From assembly GCA_023461275.1 (NCBI GenBank), contig JAEYMI010000074.1:1-64000 (forward strand): a DNA stretch of 64,000 nucleotides, in the 5' to 3' direction. Positions 56,001 through 64,000 of this stretch are shown piece by piece. Below the pieces are notes generated by a model. It saw nothing but the letters and a program-made list of their open reading frames with translations. It had not been told where the DNA came from and made no database searches. How positions within the stretch are numbered: the stretch's first letter is position 1; each line of letters begins with the position of its first letter. This DNA comes from Actinomycetes bacterium (GTDB lineage Bacteria; Actinomycetota; Actinomycetes; Mycobacteriales; Mycobacteriaceae). Both the position numbers and the translations under genes were made by a program.

Positions 56001-57161
56001 ATGGATACCTCGCCGCTGACTCCCGTCGTCGCCGCGCTGCGAACGGCGCTGCACCTGCTCGCGGTCGCGTTGACCGCGGTCGTGGTGATCGGGGCGTTGA
56101 TCGGTGAACCGTCGTCGCCGGCCGCCGCGGTGGTGGCCCTCGCCTGGGTCGGTACGTATTTCGCCGGCGGTTGGGCCGTCCGACATCGCGGAACGCGCGT
56201 GTGGCTCCTGCTGTTGACCGCGCTGTGGGTGATCGACGTCGTATTGATCGATACTGCGGTCTATCTGGTCTTCGTGCTCTTTTTCCTGTTCCTGCATCTC
56301 GGTGGTCGGCTCCTGGGACCCATCGCCGTCGGGTTGTCGACGGTTGTCGCCGTCGTCGGTTTCGCGTTGCACAACGGTTGGTCGGCCGCCGCGGTGATCG
56401 GGCCGGTGCTCGGCGCCTGTGTCGCGGTGGTCATCTCGCTCGGGTACCGGCAGCTGTTCGTCGAGGCACGCCAGCGACAAGAACTGATCGATCAACTGGT
56501 CACGACGTCGAAAGACCTGGCGGCCCAACAACAAGCCGTCGGCCGCGCGGCCGAACGTGAACGCCTCGCCGGTGAGATTCATGACACAGTTGCCCAGGGA
56601 TTGTCCAGCATTCAGATGCTTCTCCATGCGGCGCAACGGTCCGAACCGGCGCAGGCGTCGCCGTTGATCGAGTTGGCCCGCACCACCGCGGCAGATGGCC
56701 TGGCAGATACCCGACGGCTGATCGCCGAACTCGCACCCGCACAACTGACCGGGTCAACCCTGGTCGACGCGATCACCAGAGTCGTGGAAGGCGCACGGGC
56801 ACATGGGATTCGCGCACAGATGGTGGTGGACGGCGAACCTGTAGTGTTGCCGATGCCGGTTGAGGCGGCTCTCGTGCGGATCACGCAAAGCGCGATCGCC
56901 AATGTGGTTCGGCACGCACAAGCCGAGGCGTTGCACGTGACCGTGACCTACACGCCCGACGATGTCCACCTCGACGTCGTCGATGACGGTGTCGGATTCG
57001 ACGTCGGCGCGGTCTCCGGGTTCGGTTTGGATACCGTTCGCCGCCGGGTCGCCGAACTCGGTGGCCGGATGGAGATGTCCTCTGAGCCGGGCCGGACCGC
57101 GCTGAGCGTTTCCTTTCCCGTTCCGGACAGCAGTTCTCCCGTTCCGGACAGCGCATCATGA
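56001..57161 (+). CDS. Sensor histidine kinase (NarL/LiaS-type, HisKA_3)
   Basis: 386 aa. About five hydrophobic helices occupy residues 15-150, followed by a helical linker and DHp domain whose phospho-acceptor is His194 (LAGEIHDTVAQG). The ATP-binding domain has N-box ITQSAIANVVRHA, DDGVGFD and GFGLDTVRRRVAELGG. There is no large extracellular sensor, so it may sense membrane stress within the helices, or partner the divergent ABC exporter as in BceS/LiaS-like systems. The ATG at 56001 is one of several possible; an ATG at 55965 is in frame. Its tail holds a repeated PVPDS. Coupled to the response regulator (ATGA). Confidence 0.85.
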   Translation: MDTSPLTPVVAALRTALHLLAVALTAVVVIGALIGEPSSPAAAVVALAWVGTYFAGGWAVRHRGTRVWLLLLTALWVIDVVLIDTAVYLVFVLFFLFLHLGGRLLGPIAVGLSTVVAVVGFALHNGWSAAAVIGPVLGACVAVVISLGYRQLFVEARQRQELIDQLVTTSKDLAAQQQAVGRAAERERLAGEIHDTVAQGLSSIQMLLHAAQRSEPAQASPLIELARTTAADGLADTRRLIAELAPAQLTGSTLVDAITRVVEGARAHGIRAQMVVDGEPVVLPMPVEAALVRITQSAIANVVRHAQAEALHVTVTYTPDDVHLDVVDDGVGFDVGAVSGFGLDTVRRRVAELGGRMEMSSEPGRTALSVSFPVPDSSSPVPDSAS

Positions 57162-57787
57162 TCTCGGTGTTGCTCGCCGACGACCACGCGATTGTCCGGG
57201 CCGGGTTGCGGGCGTTGCTGGGGACCGCGGACGACGTCGAGATCGTCGGCGAGGTGTCCTCGGCCACCGACGCGGTGGCAAGGTGCGCAAGCGATCCGCC
57301 TGCGATCGACGTCGTGTTGATGGATCTCCGATTCGGCAGCGGGATGTCCGGCGTGGAGGCCACGCGCCGGATCGTCGAACTCGACGGTGGTCCGCGTGTT
57401 CTCGTGGTGACCAACTACGACACCGACGCAGATATCTTGGGCGCCATCGAGGCCGGTGCCGCCGGATACCTGCTGAAAGACACGCCGCCGGCCGAACTTC
57501 TGGCGGCATTGCGCGCTGCGGCGGCCGGGGAGAGTGCACTCTCGCCTGCGGTGGCGACCCGACTGCTGACTCGCGTCCGGGCCACCCCGGACACCGTCCT
57601 CACCGCGCGCGAAATCGACGTGCTCGCTCAAGTGGCGACCGGACAGGGCAATCGGGAGATCGCCCGCGAGCTGTTCGTCAGCGAGATGACCGTGAAGTCA
57701 CACCTCGTGCACATCTACGCCAAGTTGGGCGTCCGTACCCGGACCGCCGCGGTCGCCGAAGCGCGGCGTCGGGGTCTGATCGACTGA
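57158..57787 (+). CDS. NarL/FixJ family response regulator
   Basis: 209 aa. The receiver has the acidic pair in LLADDHAIV, phospho-acceptor Asp56 in VVLMDLRFG and the switch residues Thr/Lys in VVTNYD and LLKDTPP. The C-terminal LuxR-type HTH reads LTAREIDVLAQVATGQGNREIARELFVSEMT in two stretches. It is translated with the histidine kinase. The likely target is the divergent MacB-type ABC operon. The stop is followed by a 14-bp tandem repeat. Confidence 0.92.
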   Translation: MISVLLADDHAIVRAGLRALLGTADDVEIVGEVSSATDAVARCASDPPAIDVVLMDLRFGSGMSGVEATRRIVELDGGPRVLVVTNYDTDADILGAIEAGAAGYLLKDTPPAELLAALRAAAAGESALSPAVATRLLTRVRATPDTVLTAREIDVLAQVATGQGNREIARELFVSEMTVKSHLVHIYAKLGVRTRTAAVAEARRRGLID

Positions 57788-57797
57788 GCGACCATCG

Positions 57798-57853
57798 GTT
57801 TCACCGTTGACGTCTCAGTGCTGAAGTCTCACCGCTGAGGTCTCACTGCTGGC
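57798..57853. repeat. 14-bp tandem repeat, four copies, across the nei2 stop codon
   Basis: GTTTCACCGTTGAC, GTCTCAGTGCTGAA, GTCTCACCGCTGAG and GTCTCACTGCTGGC run head to tail from 57798 to 57853. The last covers the nei2 stop (TCA on plus, 57843-57845); every copy has TCA at the same place, that is a stop triplet on the minus strand, while three copies carry TGA on plus. Confidence 0.85.
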
Positions 57854-58643
57854 AGACCGGGCAGTAGTAGATCACCCGGTCTTCACCTGAGGGCCCCATG
57901 AACCCAAGTTCGATGGGTGTGGCGCAGCGTCGGCACAATTGTCCGCCGCGGCCGTACACCCACGTTCGGGCGTTCGGGGCGTTCTGGCCAGTGGTGGTAC
58001 GTGCGGTGCGTAACCTGTTGTCCCACAGCGTTCGACGACACAGGTCCACCATCGCCGGGATGTCCACGGAGCTGACCGGGCGCGTCGGAAGTACCCGACG
58101 AAGAAAGCAGACCTCGCACCGGTACACGTTCCCGACGCCGGCCATCAGGCGCTGATCCAGTAGTGCCAGCCCGATCTCGAGATCCGGGTGGGCTTCGAGG
58201 CGTCGGATCGCTTCGTCGCGGTCCCAATCGGGATCAAGAAGATCGGGGCCCAGGTAGGCGAGCCGATCGTCGGGGTCGTGGAGGAGTTCCAGGACCCCGA
58301 GGTCGAATCCTACGGCCTCGGTTCCGCCCGCGCGCAACACGATTCGGGCCTGGTATGCCGGTCGACGCCACCGCGTGCCGATGCGATGGACGTGCCACAC
58401 ACCTTCCATCTTCAGGTGCGAGTGGATGCTCACCGGGCGCGGATCCCGGCTGGTGTTGTCGGTGGATTCGGCGACGTCGATGAGCAGATGCTTGCCGACC
58501 GAGCGGACCGACGTCACCTCGCGCCCGCTGAGATCGACGGTGGCCAACGCCGGTACCCGGAAGTCCGATCGGTCGATGATCTTGCCCGCCAGACCGTTTC
58601 GCAGTCGATCAGCGGCAGCGAAGACGGTATCGCCCTCAGGCAT
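57843..58643 (-). CDS. nei: Formamidopyrimidine/endonuclease VIII family DNA glycosylase Nei2
   Basis: 266 aa bifunctional glycosylase/AP lyase of base excision repair. The N-terminus MPEGDTVF supplies the catalytic Pro and Glu, SVGKHLLIDV the conserved Lys, HLKMEGVW a DNA contact, and the C-terminal zinc finger is CRRCATPIEL with YYCPVCQQ. It matches actinobacterial Nei2 (Rv3297), known for oxidised pyrimidines. The first 8 bp overlap the lhr end, so it is probably translated from the lhr-nei2 message. Confidence 0.93.
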   Translation of the reverse strand: MPEGDTVFAAADRLRNGLAGKIIDRSDFRVPALATVDLSGREVTSVRSVGKHLLIDVAESTDNTSRDPRPVSIHSHLKMEGVWHVHRIGTRWRRPAYQARIVLRAGGTEAVGFDLGVLELLHDPDDRLAYLGPDLLDPDWDRDEAIRRLEAHPDLEIGLALLDQRLMAGVGNVYRCEVCFLRRVLPTRPVSSVDIPAMVDLCRRTLWDNRLRTARTTTGQNAPNARTWVYGRGGQLCRRCATPIELGFMGPSGEDRVIYYCPVCQQ

Positions 58644-61600
58644 GGGTCCCGTACCGCATCCGGATGCCGCGCGGCGTGGTGGCGAATCCGGCGTCGACGA
58701 GATGGCGGCCGATGGTGCTGCCCAGGACGGTGGCGCCGTCGACCTGATCGACGTTCAGGCGCGAGACCCGGCCGGAGCGAACCACCTCGGCCAGCGCGAC
58801 CGCCGCCGAGGCGAGTGCGGCGTCGTCGTCGGTGAAACTGAGCAACGTCTTGCCACCGCGCTCGACGAACAGTGTGATCGCACCATCGACGAGGACCACG
58901 AGTGCGCCGGGTTTGCGGCCCGGCCGGTGGCCGGCGTCGCTGATCGAGGCCGGCCAGTCCAGCGCTGCGCCATAGGGATTGGCCGGGTCGGTGGCGGCGA
59001 GTATCACCGCGTCGTGGGTTTCGCGGCCGTCCGGGATGATCTGCTCACGGAGTTCGTCGACGGTGGCCGGCGCGGCGAACTGCGCTCCGCCCAAACCGTC
59101 GACGTAGTAGCCGCGACGAACGTGGCCGCTGTCCTCGAACACGTTGAGCGCCTTGTACACCCGCGCGAATCCGCCGACCACATCCTCACCCATGACGCTG
59201 CCGCGGGTGACGACGCCATACCGTGCGAGCAGTTGGTCGCACAGTGCCTGGGTGCGTACGGTGGGTTCGATGGCCGGACGTTCCGGCAGGAACCATCGAC
59301 CGGCGGTGGTGGGAGCGCCATGCCGGGTGGCCGCCTGACCCGCGAGGTACTGGGTGGACAACCGGTAGGGGCGCAGGCGCGGCGCTCTGCCACGTCCGCG
59401 GTGCGACGGTGTCGACGACCGCTGCGCTGACGTGCGCCGAGGATGGGTCAGCGCGCGTAGCGGAGCGAACGAGTCGTTGGCGATTCGCCCCGCCCACACC
59501 AGATCCCACAGTGCTGTCTCGAGTTCCTCGGCCGTAGGCGCCTTCGCGCTCAGACAGTCCGTGTTTGAGCTCTGGCTTCCTTCGGAGATCTGCGCGAACC
59601 TCAGTGCGCCACCGCGGCCCAGCAGCTCGATGATGCCGTGGTGGACCTCGGTGACGTCGATGTCGATCGGCTCGGGCAGGGTCAGCGGCGCGACGTCGAA
59701 GGGATGCAGGCTCACCCAGCCGTCCGAACCGCCGATACGGCCGTGCCCGGACCAGAGCACCTCGCCGGAACTGAGCAGTTCGTCGAGCATGGCCGGCGTG
59801 TAATCGCTGACACGAGAAGGCAATACCAACGACTCCCACGACGACGCGGGCAGCGGGTAGCCGGCCAGCTGGTCGATGACGGTGGCCACCCCGTCGACGC
59901 CGCGGAGTCGATGTGTGGCGCTGACGTGCTGCCATCCGGCGAGGAACCGGGCGAAGGTGTCGGTCGGTACGGGTTCGACGCCGGCGCGGCTGGCGGCCAG
60001 CGAACCGCGCCGGATCTGGCCGAGGACGTCGGTGTGGCACCACTGGCTCGTCGTGGGTTGATCGGTCAGTGCTGCGGGCAGAAAGTCGCCTTCGATGACC
60101 CGGCGCTCCCCGGCCAACCGCACGAGCGTGTCGCGGACCACCGCGGCGGCCATACCCAGCGACTCGGCGGCGTGGGCCACCGTAAACGGCCCGTGGGTGC
60201 GCGCGAAGCGGCTCACCAGGTCACCGATGGGATCGGGCACCTCGGCGGTGAAGGCGGCCGGAACACCCAGCGGCGCAGGGATTCCCAGTGCGTCGCGGAG
60301 TCGGGCGGTGTCCTCGACCGCCGCCCACAGTGCCTCGCCGCGGTGGGTGATGGAGATGATCTGGCCTGATCGGTGCAGTTCGGCCAACAGCGTGGCGGCG
60401 TCATCGCCGCGATACCGGAGTGCCACGTCCTCGGTGGTCAGCGGTCCGAGCCACCGCAGCAGATCGGTGATGTCCTCGGCGTCGCGGGCGGCGCGATCGT
60501 CGGTGAGTCGTTGCAGTCGCGCCTCGACCTCGGCGATGACCGCGGGGTCGAGTAGTTCGCGCAGATCGACGCGGCCGAGGAGTTGGGCCAGCAGGCTGGT
60601 GTCGATGGACAGCGCGGCGGCACGTCGTTCGGCCAGCGGTGCGTCGTCGTTGTAAAGGAAGGCGCCGACGTAGCCGAACAGCATCGACGCGGCGAACGGC
60701 GACGGGCTCGGTGTCTCCACCTCCACCAGGCGGATTCGACGGCTGCGGATACCGCTCAGCAGATCGGTCAACGCCGGTAGGTCGTAGACATCCTGCAGGC
60801 ATTCGCGGACCGCCTCCAGGATGATCGGGAAATCCGGGAATTGTGAAGCGACGGAGAGTAACTGCGCGCTGCGCTGACGTTGCTGCCACAACGGTGCGCG
60901 TCGGCCCGGATCGCGGCGGGGCAGTAGCAGTGCGCGCGCGGCGCATTCGCGGAACCTCGAGGCGAACATCGACGAATCGGCGAGGGCATCGGTGGCGAGT
61001 TGCTCGATCTCGTCGGGGTCGACGACGAACACCGCTGCACCTGGTGGTTGATCGTCGGTGTCGGGTAGGCGGACGATGATGCCGTCGTCGGATGCGGTGA
61101 CCGCACCCTCGAGCCCGAGGGTGGCCTGCAATCGGTTGGAGATCGCCGACGCCCACGGTGCGTGGACCCGTAACCCGAAGGGGGAGTGCAGGATCACCCG
61201 CCAGTCGCCGAGTTCGTCGCGGAATCGTTCGACCAGCAGCGTCTTGTCGGTGGGCAGGTGGCCGGTGGCCTCGCGTTGCTCGGCGATCAGGGTGGCGAGA
61301 TTGTCGCGGGCGTAGGTGGTGAGTCCCAGGCGTTCGGCGTGCTCGTCGAGAACCTTGGCGTCGGCGATGTCGCCGGTGAATCTGCCGATGGCCGCACCGA
61401 GTTCGGCGGGGCGGCCGATGCTGTCGCCGATCCAGAACGGCAGCCGTCCCGGCTGCCCGAACGCCGGGGTGACCAGCACCCGATCGTGGGTGATGTCCTC
61501 GATCCGCCAACTCGTGGCACCGAGGGCGAAGACATCGCCGACGCGGGACTCGTAGACCATCTCCTCGTCGAGTTCGCCTACGCGCGTTGCTTTCTCGCCG

Positions 61601-63258
61601 ACCATGAAGACACCGAACATGCCGCGATCGGGGATTGACCCGCCCGAGGTGACGGCGAGTCGTTGCGCGCCGCGCCGGCCGACCATTGTGCCCCGATCGC
61701 GATCCCAGGTGACGCGTGGCCGGAGTTCGGCGAATTCGTCGGACGGGAATCGGCCCGAGATCAGGTCGAGCGTCGCCTCGAACACCGCGCGGCTGAGTTC
61801 CCGGTAGGGCGCGGCGCGGCGGACGGTATCGAACCAACTCTCGACGTCGAGTTCGTCGACGGCGGCTGCGGCGATCGTCTGCTGGGCGAGGATGTCGAGA
61901 GGATTCTTCGGAACCTTGAGTTCTTCGATCTGCCCGCCCAGCATGCGCTCGACGGCGACAGTGCAGTGGATCAGGTCGGTCCGGTGCTTGGGGTAGAGCA
62001 CGCCCTGGCTGATCTCTCCGACCTGATGGCCGGCGCGGCCGATCCGCTGCAGCCCACTGGCCACCGACGGCGGTGCTTCTACCTGGATGACGAGATCGAC
62101 TGCGCCCATGTCGATTCCGAGTTCCAATGAGCTGGTGGCGACGACACATCGCAGACGGCCGGCCTTGAGATCGTCTTCGATTTCGGCGCGCTGCTCCTTG
62201 CTGACCGAGCCGTGATGGGCACGCGCCAAGGTCAGCGGAGCGCCGTGCGCGGTGCCGCTGGCCATGATGTGGGCCGGCGCTCCGCCGGGGACTCCGGGAT
62301 TCGACGCTGCTTGCGTGGGTGCGGATTCCGTTCGGGCGGTGTGGATCTCGTTGAGGCGCGCGGTGAGCCGCTCGGCCAGCCGACGCGAGTTGGCGAAAAC
62401 GATGGTGGTGCGGTTCTTCTCGATCAGGTCGACGATCGAGCTCTCCACGTAGGGCCAGAGCGAGCCGGCGGTGGGGGAGAAGGCGTCGTCGAGTTCATCG
62501 GCGTCCGGTGGCGGCGGGATGTTGGCCATGTCCGGGACGGGGACATCGACGCGCAGGTCGAAGGTCTTCGATGCGGGTGGGCGCACGATCGTGCACGGTG
62601 CGGTTCCGGCCAGGAATTCGGCGACCACCTCCGGTGGGCGGACTGTCGCCGACAACCCGATCCGCTGTGCGGGCTTCTCGAGCAGATCGTCGAGGCGCTC
62701 CAGCGTCAAAGCCAGGTGGGTGCCGCGTTTGGTGGCGGCGACGGCGTGCACCTCGTCGACGATGACCACCTCGACCGATCTCAGGGTCTCCCGCGCCGCT
62801 GAGGTCAGCATCAGATACAACGACTCGGGCGTGGTGATGAGGATGTCCGGCGGGGTCTTGATCAGCGCCCGCCGCTGCGATGTGGGGGTGTCGCCGGAAC
62901 GGACACCGACGGTGATCTGCGGCTCGGGAGTGCGCAGTTCCTGGGCGGCACGGGTGATGCCGGTCAGGGGCGCACGCAGGTTGCGTTCGACGTCGACGGC
63001 GAGCGCCTTGAGTGGTGACACGTACAGGACGCGGGTGCCGGTGCGTTCGGTGGATTCGTCGGCGGCGAGGCGGTCGATGGCCCACAGGAACGCCGAGAGG
63101 GTCTTGCCCGAACCGGTCGGCGCGATCACCAGGGTGTTGTTGCCGTCGGCGATGGATTCCCAGGCGCCGAGCTGGGCTCCCGTCGGTTCCGGGAACGCGC
63201 CGGAGAACCACCGCCGTGTGGCGGGGGTGAAGCGGTCCAGAATTCCGGCGGCGGCCAC
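58636..63258 (-). CDS. lhr: Large ATP-dependent DNA helicase Lhr
   Basis: 1,540-aa superfamily 2 helicase. Walker A IAPTGSGKTLSAFLW (46-60), DEVH box VVIVDEVHAVAA (about 175), motif III TVRPPEVVAE, motif VI-type QRIGRAGHQVGE, then WH and beta-barrel domains typical of Lhr-Core (QRLAVTSGGSIPDRGMFGVF) and a long actinobacterial C-terminal extension. It translocates 3' to 5' and unwinds RNA:DNA hybrids in mycobacteria, where it is DNA-damage inducible. It has the Lhr-nei2 order of Rv3296-Rv3297. Length is slightly above the mycobacterial one (about 1,510). Confidence 0.95.
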   Translation of the reverse strand: MAAAGILDRFTPATRRWFSGAFPEPTGAQLGAWESIADGNNTLVIAPTGSGKTLSAFLWAIDRLAADESTERTGTRVLYVSPLKALAVDVERNLRAPLTGITRAAQELRTPEPQITVGVRSGDTPTSQRRALIKTPPDILITTPESLYLMLTSAARETLRSVEVVIVDEVHAVAATKRGTHLALTLERLDDLLEKPAQRIGLSATVRPPEVVAEFLAGTAPCTIVRPPASKTFDLRVDVPVPDMANIPPPPDADELDDAFSPTAGSLWPYVESSIVDLIEKNRTTIVFANSRRLAERLTARLNEIHTARTESAPTQAASNPGVPGGAPAHIMASGTAHGAPLTLARAHHGSVSKEQRAEIEDDLKAGRLRCVVATSSLELGIDMGAVDLVIQVEAPPSVASGLQRIGRAGHQVGEISQGVLYPKHRTDLIHCTVAVERMLGGQIEELKVPKNPLDILAQQTIAAAAVDELDVESWFDTVRRAAPYRELSRAVFEATLDLISGRFPSDEFAELRPRVTWDRDRGTMVGRRGAQRLAVTSGGSIPDRGMFGVFMVGEKATRVGELDEEMVYESRVGDVFALGATSWRIEDITHDRVLVTPAFGQPGRLPFWIGDSIGRPAELGAAIGRFTGDIADAKVLDEHAERLGLTTYARDNLATLIAEQREATGHLPTDKTLLVERFRDELGDWRVILHSPFGLRVHAPWASAISNRLQATLGLEGAVTASDDGIIVRLPDTDDQPPGAAVFVVDPDEIEQLATDALADSSMFASRFRECAARALLLPRRDPGRRAPLWQQRQRSAQLLSVASQFPDFPIILEAVRECLQDVYDLPALTDLLSGIRSRRIRLVEVETPSPSPFAASMLFGYVGAFLYNDDAPLAERRAAALSIDTSLLAQLLGRVDLRELLDPAVIAEVEARLQRLTDDRAARDAEDITDLLRWLGPLTTEDVALRYRGDDAATLLAELHRSGQIISITHRGEALWAAVEDTARLRDALGIPAPLGVPAAFTAEVPDPIGDLVSRFARTHGPFTVAHAAESLGMAAAVVRDTLVRLAGERRVIEGDFLPAALTDQPTTSQWCHTDVLGQIRRGSLAASRAGVEPVPTDTFARFLAGWQHVSATHRLRGVDGVATVIDQLAGYPLPASSWESLVLPSRVSDYTPAMLDELLSSGEVLWSGHGRIGGSDGWVSLHPFDVAPLTLPEPIDIDVTEVHHGIIELLGRGGALRFAQISEGSQSSNTDCLSAKAPTAEELETALWDLVWAGRIANDSFAPLRALTHPRRTSAQRSSTPSHRGRGRAPRLRPYRLSTQYLAGQAATRHGAPTTAGRWFLPERPAIEPTVRTQALCDQLLARYGVVTRGSVMGEDVVGGFARVYKALNVFEDSGHVRRGYYVDGLGGAQFAAPATVDELREQIIPDGRETHDAVILAATDPANPYGAALDWPASISDAGHRPGRKPGALVVLVDGAITLFVERGGKTLLSFTDDDAALASAAVALAEVVRSGRVSRLNVDQVDGATVLGSTIGRHLVDAGFATTPRGIRMRYGTHA

Positions 63259-63313
63259 ACTCCCATCATTGCCTACCGCCCCGACAGAACCGTGGGTGCG
63301 GCCGTGACCGGGG

Positions 63314-63341
63314 TTTACTGAGGGCGCCCTGGGTATACAGT
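63314..63341 (+). promoter_or_regulatory. Candidate promoter of the cobalamin-controlled cbt operon
   Basis: TTTACT (63314-63319), a 16-bp spacer, then TACAGT (63336-63341), just before the conserved riboswitch sequence. The spacer contains the palindrome AGGGCGCCCT. Divergent from lhr. Confidence 0.35.
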
Positions 63342-63475
63342 AAGCGTGCGTCAGTGCGCGGGGAACCCGGTGAGAGTCCGGGGCGGTCGCGCCACTGTGA
63401 ACCCTCCCGTCGAGGCGAGGGCGAGCCAGATCACCGGCACCGGCGCAGTTCGATCACCACGGGACGCGAGATCCC
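63342..63475 (+). ncRNA. Cobalamin (B12) riboswitch
   Basis: The order of conserved blocks is recognisable: GGGGAACCCGGTGAGAGTCC, then the B12-box-type CGGTCGCGCCACTGTGA (about 63384-63400), then GAGCGAGCCAGATCACCGGC-like AGCCAGATCACC (about 63423-63434). It ends with a GGGA/TCCC stem (63462-63476) close to the cbtB ribosome-binding site. Adenosylcobalamin binding would repress the cobalt uptake genes. Boundaries are approximate. Confidence 0.88.
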
Positions 63476-63493
63476 GCAGAAAGGACCACCGAT

Positions 63494-63724
63494 ATGAGCT
63501 CCACATCCGCCGCCACCTCGGCCGCTGCGCCGCGCGTACTGGCCGTACCCAATCTCTCGGTCGCCAGTGCCGCACTCTGGCTGACCCTGACCGTGCTGTT
63601 GGCCGCGCTGGCCTACTACTTCATCGGCTTCGACCAGGGCGCCTGGTCGGTGTTCGGCAATGACACCCACGTGCACGAGTTCGTGCACGACTCCCGTCAC
63701 TTCCTCGGCTTCCCCTGCCACTGA
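63494..63724 (+). CDS. cbtB: Cobalt transporter subunit CbtB
   Basis: 76 aa, one transmembrane helix (about 24-45, SAALWLTLTVLLAALAYYFI) and a His-rich end DTHVHEFVHDSRHFLGFPCH that should bind Co2+. AAAGGA lies before the ATG. CbtB with CbtA forms a B12-regulated cobalt permease, and the riboswitch immediately upstream supports this. Confidence 0.92.
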   Translation: MSSTSAATSAAAPRVLAVPNLSVASAALWLTLTVLLAALAYYFIGFDQGAWSVFGNDTHVHEFVHDSRHFLGFPCH

Positions 63725-63789
63725 GTCGCCTCTCACTGGGCAGTTCAGAAGCACCGAGCCACAGAAGTCGACGAGGAGAACAACCGAAC

Positions 63790-64000
63790 ATGGAAAAGAA
63801 GTTCATCGGCGCAGGCCTGCTCTCGGGCCTGATCGCCGGCATCTGCGCATACATCTTTGCCCGCATCTTCATCGAGCCGCAGGTCGCCAAGGCCATCGAC
63901 TATGAGGACGGCCGCAGTCACGCCGAGGAGATGCTCGCCGGCGAGCACGGCCATGAGCACGAACTGTTCACCCGCAGCGTGCAGGAGAACATCGGCGCCG
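63790..64000 (+). CDS. cbtA: Cobalt transporter subunit CbtA (partial, cut by window end)
   Basis: The first 70 codons are visible. It starts MEKKFIGAGLLSGLIAGICAYIFARIFIEP, a first transmembrane helix, followed by SHAEEMLAGEHGHEHELFTR, a His/Glu-rich metal-binding loop. GAGGAG lies about 11 nt before the ATG, 65 bp after cbtB. The remaining helices lie beyond 64000. Confidence 0.9.
   Translation, partial: MEKKFIGAGLLSGLIAGICAYIFARIFIEPQVAKAIDYEDGRSHAEEMLAGEHGHEHELFTRSVQENIGA

Overview
The window is GC-rich chromosomal DNA from a mycolic-acid-type actinobacterium (order Mycobacteriales). A Gordonia-like genus is my best guess, but nothing seen fixes the genus. The reasons are the high GC content, the many GTG starts and the ATGA/GTGA gene overlaps. 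In addition, the order dnaE2, spoU-type methylase, folD, metX/metY, trpS, dacB-type carboxypeptidase, class III aminotransferase, sdhBADC, cdd-deoA-add, upp, pmmB, PNP, M20 amidohydrolase, lpdA, glpD, nei2 and lhr is recalled as that of the Mycobacterium tuberculosis Rv3370c-Rv3296 interval. Almost everything is core metabolism and repair, and no CRISPR, tRNA, rRNA or prophage was seen.

Layout. 1-122: the apparent end of an insertion sequence. 182-3445: SOS-regulated dnaE2 with a LexA box. 3.5-9.8 kb: DUF167, tRNA methylase, old yellow enzyme, threonine dehydratase, folD with a DUF3017 membrane protein, and an Hsp70-like membrane protein. 9.8-12.6 kb: metY-metX under a SAM-IV riboswitch. 12.8-21.5 kb: secreted cutinase-like hydrolase, MFS exporter, bfd-bfr iron storage pair with two IdeR-type boxes, exonuclease III, trpS, YhjD-family protein and D,D-carboxypeptidase. 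21.5-31.4 kb: an amine (putrescine-type) catabolism island with aminotransferase, Lrp regulator, aldehyde dehydrogenase, FAD amine oxidase, amidotransferase, stress protein and APC permease. 32-35.6 kb: sdhCDAB. 35.8-38.6 kb: cdd-deoA-add nucleoside salvage. 38.7-41.4 kb: an acidic conserved protein and an EspC-like/NlpC-P60 pair suggestive of type VII secretion. 41.5-48.6 kb: upp, an orphan ABC ATPase, PNP-pmmB (ribose-1-phosphate handling), enoyl-CoA hydratase, M20 amidohydrolase and gamma-glutamylcyclotransferase. 48.9-53.6 kb: lpdA, glpK and glpD. 53.7-57.8 kb: a flavin-binding protein, a MacB/FtsX-type ABC exporter and a NarL-type two-component system. 57.8-63.3 kb: nei2-lhr DNA repair. 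63.3-64 kb: a cobalamin riboswitch driving cbtB-cbtA cobalt uptake, cut by the window end.

The most unusual pattern is short tandem duplications (13-24 bp, 2-4 copies) lying across stop codons at several unrelated genes: DUF167, the Hsp70-like gene, xth, trpS, the APC permease, a secreted protein and nei2. In most, every copy carries its own stop triplet. I know of no named element that explains this.
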